From Dryococelus australis (Eukaryota; Arthropoda; Insecta; Phasmatodea; Phasmatidae): 64,000 nt of DNA. Within the stretch, counting starts at the first letter, position 1. Every line of letters begins with the position of its first letter. This document shows positions 61,401 through 64,000 of this stretch, in pieces. Made by a program: the position numbers and the translations under genes. The notes beneath the pieces were generated by a model. That model ran no database searches, had not been told where the DNA came from, and saw nothing but the letters and a program-made list of their open reading frames with translations. The stretch is taken from positions 66,668,590 through 66,732,589 of the forward strand of contig CM057002.1 of assembly GCA_029891345.1 (NCBI GenBank). Direction: 5' to 3'.

Positions 61401-62969
61401 GAGTGGAACAGCATGTGTTTACTGCCTGCAGATGCTGGGAAACAGTATCGATAAATTACTAAAATTCAAGTCGTAAAAGTGCTACTCACCGCTTTGCCAG
61501 ACTCGTCCAGGTAAAGAATCTGCGAGAATGTCTCAAGTCCTCTCAGGATTCCCCAAATGGACTGACTTGTCAGGAGGGCGGTCTTATCCTGATCTGGACT
61601 GTTAACCCTCAACTCGTCTGAAATACAACATTGCATAAAGTTTCAACATATGTTCGATAATATTTTTGTCAGTGGTACAAAGAAAGGTGTAAATGTGCGA
61701 GAGTATCTTCTGTATATGACAGACGATCACGACGTGCGTTATGACCAGTAGCATTTCTTTGTGGCCGATGTCATGCACAGGTATGTTATTCGTCACTGTA
61801 AGTACTGCGTAGCACAGAGGCAGTTTTTTATTGGCTATGAAAGTGAATGGAAGGAAAAAAAAAACTCCAAACAGAGCACCCACCATGCATTTTAACATCA
61901 TGCCTGAAGATTTCTACATTAATGCGAAAGAAATGACCAAAGGTTGACTTGATAATGAAGGATGCATGAACAGATAGGAGTGCGTGTCATTTGGTCGACA
62001 GACCTTTAGTCTAAGTAACTTCTAACTATGATGAATTTTAGGCGAAATACCTTAGACATCAAATTACTTCTAGAGGAAATAACACACTGCCAAATTGACT
62101 TTTACGCTGTTGCTTTTATGCCAAATGATTTTTCGCCCAAGCGCCGTATATTTTCTACACTGCACAGTGTGCATAGAAGAAAACATAGTACAATAGGGAA
62201 TGTCCCTCGTCACATTATGAGGGACATCGTTCGTTGTCCATGCTATTTCAGAGTCTCGTGCACAGTTGTTGCAAATAACATACATCACAATACATTTTTA
62301 TTGATCCAGAAATATGACAGAGCTTCACACTGACACTTGTACAATTTCGAATAAAACATCTGTATGTTGCAATGCCTCAGATTATCTATCTATCTGTGTC
62401 TAAAATTGTTTAGTTGTGTATATAATTGGAAAAGAAAACCTATATATGAATTAATAAATAAACAGTAACTGCATTTCTCACTCACGGAATTACATATTCT
62501 GGATTTACGATTCGTAATTCACATGATTCTTAAGTCCAACCAATGTAGGCTTATGATAAGCGTGTCCTGATTACATTTCTTTGAACATTGTCTAGCAGAG
62601 ACTCTTAGTAATATTAACACAATAAAGTATAATCGTATACGTTAACTGTTAATGTTTGCTTTAGTAAACCCAGTATTGAAGGAAAGTGTGAGGAAGGATG
62701 GGGAGGGGAGGGGAGGTGAGGTGAGATGAGGTGAGGCGCTAGTACTCACAGTGCTCGTCCATGCCTGCAGCGGGTAGGTCCCCGCAGGTGGCTATGAGGG
62801 TGATGTTGACAGTGTCCAGGTAACCAACATACTGTGGGTCGCTCTTCCACGTCAGCTTGCCGCCAGAGATGTCCACCATAACCGCCGACGACAGTGTCAC
62901 CTGGTCACGTATGACCGCCGTGTATCGCTTCACCGCCTCTTCCAGCAGGTCACAGGTCTTGCCGATCAC
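31057..62969 (-). CDS. Hex: Beta-N-acetylhexosaminidase (HEXA/HEXB-like), 5' end outside window
   Basis: Glycoside hydrolase family 20 lysosomal enzyme that removes terminal N-acetylglucosamine or N-acetylgalactosamine from glycans and glycolipids. Seven exons (62750-62969, 61490-61617, 60185-60390, 41274-41389, 35824-36028, 33784-34000, 31057-31413) have GT-AG borders. Phases sum to 1449 nt in one frame, giving 482 residues and a stop. Visible hallmarks are [14 protein letters not shown] (substrate Arg), [39 protein letters not shown] (catalytic Asp-Glu pair), [26 protein letters not shown] and [18 protein letters not shown] and the C-terminal GYC favour the HEXA/HEXB type over fused-lobes or chitinolytic forms. 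About 60 N-terminal residues with the signal peptide lie past the right edge. All exons read clean, so the gene looks functional despite an 18.8 kb intron carrying a Polinton. Confidence 0.95.
31789..31796. repeat. 8-bp target site duplication CTAGTGGG (left)
   Basis: Identical to 32972-32979 across the hAT-like element. Eight bp is diagnostic of hAT insertion. Confidence 0.9.
31797..32971. mobile_element. Non-autonomous hAT-like DNA transposon
   Basis: 1175 bp with ends tatagatgggcataatc and the complement of tagggatgggcataatc, a short imperfect TIR with the GATGGGC core common in hAT elements. It is flanked by a perfect 8-bp duplication. Subterminal aatcgaatgatc motifs recur at both ends. 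It has no transposase frame, so it would depend on an outside enzyme. It lies in the last intron of the hexosaminidase gene, inside a tRNA-like SINE head. Confidence 0.9.
32972..33060 (+). mobile_element. SINE head split by the hAT-like element
   Basis: tagtgggtaagatgcctcgc (A-box-like) and aggttcgattcctac (B box). Its upstream part lies left of 31797 (catcccgtcccataactac). Confidence 0.5.
33784..34000 (-). CDS. Hex: Hexosaminidase exon
   Basis: Completes the Trp codon of FDCW and continues [11 protein letters not shown], then [15 protein letters not shown] and HIWTGDQDD. Acceptor gttgcag; donor after GAG is gttggt. Confidence 0.95.
35098..35458 (+). repeat. 38-bp tandem array of tRNA A-box-like units with flanking direct repeats
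   Basis: From 35119 to 35422 eight units of exactly 38 bp, each containing a form of gcagtggctcagtggataga, which fits a Pol III A box. The array is bracketed by gcttcaatgttaagttaatt (35098-35117) and gcttcaatgttgagttaatt (about 35438-35457), like a long target duplication. It lies in a hexosaminidase intron. Confidence 0.85.
35824..36028 (-). CDS. Hex: Hexosaminidase exon with catalytic Asp-Glu
   Basis: Acceptor ctgtgcag, donor gtgagt. Encodes [17 protein letters not shown], an LNST glycosylation-type site, and [13 protein letters not shown] with the family 20 catalytic pair. Confidence 0.96.
36286..36700 (+). repeat. Dispersed repeat R1, 3' part
   Basis: Diverged match to 23490-23800, including the attatttcaatacaaatta, gtacgttccataaactc and cattttcggtgaccac segments in the same order. 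Confidence 0.5.
36713..36850 (+). mobile_element. SINE family C with internal hairpin
   Basis: Head ccggcctccgtagcgtaact, then a near-perfect 19-bp inverted repeat (36744-36788), then ggttccaggttcaagtcccg and ggtaagacatgggta. The hairpin separates the A and B boxes that are adjacent in the 27113 copy. Confidence 0.6.
36950..37140 (+). mobile_element. tRNA-derived SINE, family B
   Basis: A-box-like tggcgcagtgatatggcagt, B box gggttcgaatcccggtc, then a body with ggttttcgaaataactccag and gagattgccgagccgtggcc. Same family as 2935-3095. Confidence 0.6.
37564..37681 (+). promoter_or_regulatory. Possible TATA promoter and non-coding first exon
   Basis: atatataag at 37564-37572 is followed about 110 bp later by a strong donor (cccgtgagtatt, GT at 37682). 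No downstream exon was found, so this may be coincidence or part of an unrecognised element. Confidence 0.22.
38714..38752. repeat. (ATC)n microsatellite
   Basis: Mostly uninterrupted ATC trinucleotides in the 5.2 kb hexosaminidase intron. The rest of 37700-41270 shows nothing recognisable. Confidence 0.85.
41274..41389 (-). CDS. Hex: Hexosaminidase exon
   Basis: Acceptor is a T-run then cag, donor gtatgc. Encodes [33 protein letters not shown]. Phases join both neighbours. Confidence 0.95.
41760..42069 (+). repeat. Possible LTR 3' portion (solo LTR remnant)
   Basis: A GA/GC-rich stretch with gtgtaaataaattaaaaat (AATAAA) is followed by aattgagttcttttattt and ends cccctctggcgtcttgcaaca, an arrangement typical of R-U5 of insect gypsy LTRs with a CA end. 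The 5' border and target duplication were not found. Confidence 0.35.
43558..43563. repeat. Candidate Polinton target duplication, left (imperfect)
   Basis: agtatc precedes the left TIR and ggtata (60037-60042) follows the right TIR. Four central bases (gtat) agree. Polintons normally make 6-bp duplications, so this fits an old insertion but does not prove the border. Confidence 0.4.
43564..44245. repeat. Polinton left terminal inverted repeat
   Basis: About 680 bp that pairs with 59368-60036 in reverse complement, with substitutions and small indels. Clear anchors are agtagtataaaaaggttgg at the outer end, tgccacaataaatgctactg in the middle and cggatgcaggggacat (complement) near the inner end. 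The inner border is approximate. Confidence 0.88.
44246..46529. other. Polinton left internal region, unrecognised
   Basis: No ATPase Walker motif or protease motif recognised on either strand. Overlapping frames on both strands at 45650-46088 (137 and 130 codons) lie in a CpG-rich patch. A short helical-looking plus frame ([19 protein letters not shown]) occurs at about 44545-44610. Confidence 0.4.
46530..46690 (+). mobile_element. SINE family A copy 6, nested in Polinton
   Basis: gagcgatgctgttggtcggc, tcttggggatctcaca, ggtgccattccatactcac, atctcaagacctctgtttta and gatccacccaaatctc occur in family order. It must postdate the Polinton. Confidence 0.65.
46705..48262. repeat. Satellite-like tandem array, ~12 units of ~125-130 bp
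   Basis: Each unit runs catcacacccatgccatgag, tcctgtatagcgtgca, gcagaatgcaccatggaat, gggagcactcc, taacctgctcgggtga, an A/T run, and ttaaaccacaggcacatg. Units 4 and 8 share an extra ~45 bp internal duplication, so there is a four-unit higher-order period. No coding frame persists. Confidence 0.9.
48263..48612. other. Spacer between satellite array and polymerase
   Basis: 350 bp with short GT-rich stretches. The array's last unit breaks off at about 48250. No gene seen before the polymerase start. Confidence 0.4.
48613..50735 (+). pseudogene. polB: Polinton protein-primed family B DNA polymerase, N-terminal and exonuclease part
   Basis: The ATG at 48613 opens a Ser/Pro-rich leader. A C2H2 finger follows (CGFCDLVF ... 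LRHKRHC, about 48783-48845), then a second Cys/His motif ([14 protein letters not shown], about 49072-49115). [15 protein letters not shown] starts the conserved region near 49340. [11 protein letters not shown] (about 50076-50108) is the Exo I motif of Polinton and adenoviral-type polymerases. CDHYHF ... ACNNCNK (about 50460-50520) and [10 protein letters not shown] (50686-50715) are later landmarks. After this, GGT/GCT trinucleotide runs replace the palm domain, and motifs A, B and C (DxxSLYP, KxxxNSxYG, YxDTD) are absent. Many stops and frameshifts. Would have replicated the element from protein-primed ends. Confidence 0.9.
50736..50960. repeat. GGT/GCT/CAC trinucleotide-rich tract
   Basis: Imperfect GTG and GCT runs at the point where polymerase homology stops. 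Read on the minus strand the tract gives Thr/Ser/Ala-rich low-complexity sequence, possibly the expanded C-terminus of the gene at 50740-51590. Confidence 0.6.
50740..51590 (-). pseudogene. Unidentified Polinton minus-strand gene
   Basis: Downstream of the capsid gene on the same strand. Candidate start [15 protein letters not shown] near 51565, then after a frameshift a readable stretch with [15 protein letters not shown] and [20 protein letters not shown] (about 51460-51260). It ends in the low-complexity tract. No family was recognised. Position next to capsid genes suggests a virion or DNA-packaging role, but this is inference only. Confidence 0.35.
51780..53708 (-). pseudogene. Polinton major capsid protein (double jelly-roll), decayed
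   Basis: The first 216 codons (53708-53058) are continuous and carry landmarks of the Polinton/adintovirus hexon: [50 protein letters not shown], then [20 protein letters not shown] and KQEQVFL. The family has the same order: two PxxxY-type strands, NG-x-x-VD, NxGITST, PLxxLLGFAEDY. Weaker pieces continue in shifted frames to about 51790, where VHADFE fits the V-D-V-R-x-E-F-E segment near the family C-terminus. Total span (1.93 kb, about 640 codons) matches the usual length. Fragmented after 53058. The virion shell protein of a presumed ancestor; not expressible here. Confidence 0.82.
53855..54560 (-). pseudogene. Polinton minor capsid (penton-like) protein, decayed
   Basis: Minus strand, just upstream of the major capsid gene. 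Landmarks in order: [54 protein letters not shown], then from 54124 [38 protein letters not shown] and [12 protein letters not shown], ending in the LHLRKDG tail with TAA at 53855-53857. This is the characteristic series of the conserved Polinton/adintovirus minor capsid protein (usually with TGSYxNG and DQxGxLVNFRGE). Short frameshifts and stops interrupt it (near 54130 and 53888). Length, about 235 codons, fits the family. The exact start is uncertain. Confidence 0.8.
54584..54682 (-). pseudogene. C-terminal fragment of the PLA2-like gene
   Basis: An open frame [17 protein letters not shown] and further to TAA at about 54583 sits on the minus strand just before the minor capsid start, separated from the rest of the PLA2-like gene by the foldback element. 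Assignment to that gene is by collinearity. Confidence 0.45.
54682..56093. mobile_element. Nested foldback element with ~560-bp inverted arms
   Basis: Left arm 54682-55240 and right arm 55516-56093 are near-complementary along their length (for example agaatccaaatgtaacctga against tcaagttacatttggattct), enclosing a loop of about 275 bp. Outer ends read gaagctggtataaa. No transposase. It splits the Polinton PLA2-like gene. The loop contains a copy of about 38 bp of the flanking Polinton sequence. A target duplication was not found. Confidence 0.85.
55355..55395. repeat. Copy of flanking Polinton sequence inside the foldback loop
   Basis: ggttttgggtctttagaatt followed by atttgcttgtctgaag repeats 54645-54682 with one clear mismatch (t for c). 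The first copy codes for the Polinton fragment; the second sits in the loop. Confidence 0.85.
56094..56625 (-). pseudogene. Polinton phospholipase A2-like (parvovirus VP1-type) protein, decayed
   Basis: In the minus strand a [11 protein letters not shown] segment (about 56607-56575) is followed after a stop by [18 protein letters not shown] (about 56562-56511) and [14 protein letters not shown]. The Gly-Pro-x-T, then D/E-x-A-C-x-x-H/Y-D-x-x-Y pattern is the calcium loop and catalytic helix of secreted-type PLA2 domains, as in parvovirus VP1 and in proteins of many Polintons and adintoviruses. The usual catalytic His is Tyr here (EYD for EHD). The gene then runs into the foldback element. The likely ancestral role is membrane breach or entry; function is lost in this copy. 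Confidence 0.75.
56956..58171 (+). pseudogene. Polinton coiled-coil fibre-like protein
   Basis: Starts [11 protein letters not shown] at 56956. After one frameshift near 57003 it stays in a single frame to 58171, with only three stops (near 57100, 57220, 57480). The last 225 codons (57494-58171) are open. Sequence is rich in Leu/Val/Ile at heptad-like spacing with Ser/Thr/Asn between, and repeats of the form L-x-x-L-x-x-x-L-D-x-x-G (for example [29 protein letters not shown]). This points to a long coiled-coil or trimeric fibre. Placement next to capsid genes suggests a virion attachment fibre or structural protein; this is inference. No known receptor domain was recognised. Confidence 0.6.
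58302..59142 (+). pseudogene. Conserved Polinton protein upstream of integrase
   Basis: Starts [19 protein letters not shown]. After an acidic linker (HDEEDDV) and a frameshift near 58640 it continues [31 protein letters not shown], a single in-frame stop at 58858-58860, then [13 protein letters not shown] and [38 protein letters not shown]. The series TPGLYELLF, VYWDDPNELVDRLRLL and GNTGHxNEI is a well-conserved protein of Polintons and adintoviruses whose function is unknown to me. Only two lesions, so this is among the best-preserved genes of the element. Confidence 0.75.
59143..59379 (+). pseudogene. int: Polinton retroviral-type integrase, N-terminal part only
   Basis: [20 protein letters not shown], then [13 protein letters not shown] (first catalytic Asp), [18 protein letters not shown]. 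This is the start of the rve-type core. The second Asp and the Glu are absent because the frame runs into the right TIR at about 59368. In frame with the preceding gene without a separating stop, so either fused or a lost stop. The truncation would prevent integration activity. Confidence 0.88.
59368..60036. repeat. Polinton right terminal inverted repeat
   Basis: Reverse complement of 43564-44245. Ends aaccaacctttttatactact. Inner border about 59361-59375, directly at the truncated integrase. Confidence 0.88.
60185..60390 (-). CDS. Hex: Hexosaminidase exon
   Basis: Acceptor gttgtttcag, donor gtatat. Encodes [40 protein letters not shown] and [16 protein letters not shown]. The Polinton ends about 150 bp downstream of its donor. 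Confidence 0.97.
60485..60890 (+). repeat. Dispersed repeat R1, uninterrupted copy
   Basis: Its left part matches 4775-4870 and its right part 23040-23260, in the same order, showing the sequence before the LTR element entered the other copy. It lies in a hexosaminidase intron. Confidence 0.6.
60965..61175 (+). mobile_element. SINE family A copy 7
   Basis: tRNA-like head with ggtcaggctactcgcctcgc and gcgatcctggttccattc (decayed B box), then gtgggaatcgtgctggacga, ggattttctcgggggtttcc and ggagccacccaaatctc. Confidence 0.7.
61490..61617 (-). CDS. Hex: Hexosaminidase exon
   Basis: Acceptor tatttcag, donor gtgagt. Encodes [39 protein letters not shown], the conserved [13 protein letters not shown] segment of family 20. 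Confidence 0.96.
62693..62737 (+). repeat. G-rich tract, possible quadruplex
   Basis: ggatggggaggggagggg followed by aggtgag repeats, just beyond the splice donor of the hexosaminidase exon at 62750. It forms G runs on the template strand of the gene. Confidence 0.5.
62750..62969 (-). CDS. Hex: Hexosaminidase exon, first seen in the window
   Basis: Acceptor ctgtttcag, donor gtgagt. Encodes [30 protein letters not shown], then [17 protein letters not shown] and MDEH, the N-terminal GH20b-type domain. The missing signal-peptide exon or exons lie beyond 64000. Confidence 0.93.
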
Positions 62970-64000
62970 CTGAAACAGTAGTGAGTTCTGGCTCACATTT
63001 CCACGCTTAGCAGATACATGTTGCGAAAAGCTACACTCCACGACCCTTTGTGCACTCGAGCCTCAGTTAGCTCTTCATTGGCTGATGCTCCAGTTTTACC
63101 CCAGTACGCGTGGCTTAAAAACAGTGATACTATTGAGGAAATAAGTAAAATTTTTAGTTGTTGTAAGTCTAGCTTGTACTTCAAATTAATCCGCGAAATT
63201 TCCTGGTCTATTTATGTGAAATCAACAAAAAATCATTATTTTTAATACGATAAAAAATTAGCTAAAAACACCAACTTTCTTCCTACCACCCGTTGTTAAA
63301 ATTTCACTTTTTTTTATGTTTCTTAAAAGTTCATAAGCTTACTTCTTCTACCCTCTCATACATCATAAAATATCATATAGTTATGTTAATATATATAACA
63401 TGATTGTAAAATTACAGCTATAAAACATTTAAGGAAATTCTATATCATGTATAACTTAACGTTGTTCAATTTTCTTTTAATCTGTAATATATCTTTCGAA
63501 AATTTTAAGTCTTCTTTTACAATCAATTTTATAAACCTGACACTTAAGTTTTAAAAAAATACTGTATTTCCAAAAGAGATTTTGTTACCACAATTTTAGC
63601 AACAATTTAAATTTTTTTTATCTGTATTTTTTTTTTAATTTCTTCTGGTTCAGATAATTTTTTAAAATGAAAGTTTTTTTTTTTTCATTTCTTAAGCATT
63701 CAATTATTGTTATATTTCTGGAGATTGTATTTATTTCGTGAATAAGAACAAAATTTTAATAAATCTAAGAATACAAGAATATACAAAACCTACAGTTTTA
63801 TTTCTATAAAAACTATATTTTAATAATAACAGTAGTATTCTATGTAATATGAAAATGAGACTTTCAAAAGTGTCATTCGTAATATAAATAAGAAAAACAT
63901 GAACATAAACGTGCTTTAACAAATAATCTGCGAGTGTTGTAAATATGTCTACAAAATATTTAAATCAGCTTATAAATTTATTATGACGCAGCAAACTATG
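62970..64000. other. Hexosaminidase 5' intron, AT-rich
   Basis: No further exon or repeat family recognised. Strongly AT-rich with T-runs towards the window end. Confidence 0.5.

Noticed and set aside
61103..61414. 103-codon minus-strand frame between hexosaminidase exons
   Set aside because: Flanking exons already join in phase and sequence without it, and it has no family 20 motif. It overlaps a SINE.

Overview
This is animal nuclear DNA, most likely from an insect with a large, repeat-rich genome. Introns are split and GT-AG bounded, with AATAAA signals, tRNA-derived SINEs, Ty3/gypsy, hAT and Polinton elements and many microsatellites. Only two host genes are recognisable. The plus strand at the left edge carries the last two coding exons of a small secreted Kazal-domain protein (451-618 and 3484-3551, poly(A) signal near 3592). 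The minus strand carries seven exons of a lysosomal-type beta-N-acetylhexosaminidase from 62969 down to a stop at 31057. Their splice phases agree exactly (1449 nt, 482 codons plus stop); the N-terminal exon or exons lie beyond the right edge.

Layout. 1-3.6 kb: Kazal gene end. 4.95-22.9 kb: a degraded env-bearing Ty3/gypsy element on the minus strand (gag, protease, RT, RNase H, integrase, env). It is flanked by two LTR-like copies (4955-5744 and 22207-22918) and the same 4-bp flank ATAT, and sits inside a copy of a dispersed repeat. About 8 kb between env and the left LTR holds SINEs, an 18-copy 17-bp minisatellite and unrecognised DNA. 23-31 kb: repeats and unrecognised intergenic DNA. 31-63 kb: the hexosaminidase gene, whose introns have taken up a 1.2 kb hAT-like element with a perfect 8-bp target duplication (31797-32971), a tRNA A-box-like tandem array (35.1-35.4 kb), SINEs, and a 16.5 kb Polinton/Maverick (adintovirus-like) element (43564-60036).

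The Polinton is the most interesting object. It has terminal inverted repeats of about 670 bp. It keeps decayed genes for a protein-primed family B DNA polymerase (plus; N-terminal and exonuclease part only), a double-jelly-roll-type major capsid protein, a minor capsid/penton-like protein and a phospholipase A2-like protein (all minus), then a coiled-coil fibre-like protein, a conserved Polinton protein and a truncated integrase (all plus). A foldback element of about 1.4 kb is nested in the PLA2-like gene. A 12-unit satellite-like array with apparent higher-order structure lies between the left TIR and the polymerase. Packaging ATPase and maturation protease were not found, and the polymerase palm is missing. 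The copy is therefore a fossil, but it preserves a virion-gene set inside a housekeeping gene's intron without breaking the exons.

All functions are inferred from sequence reading alone. No database or computed alignment was used.
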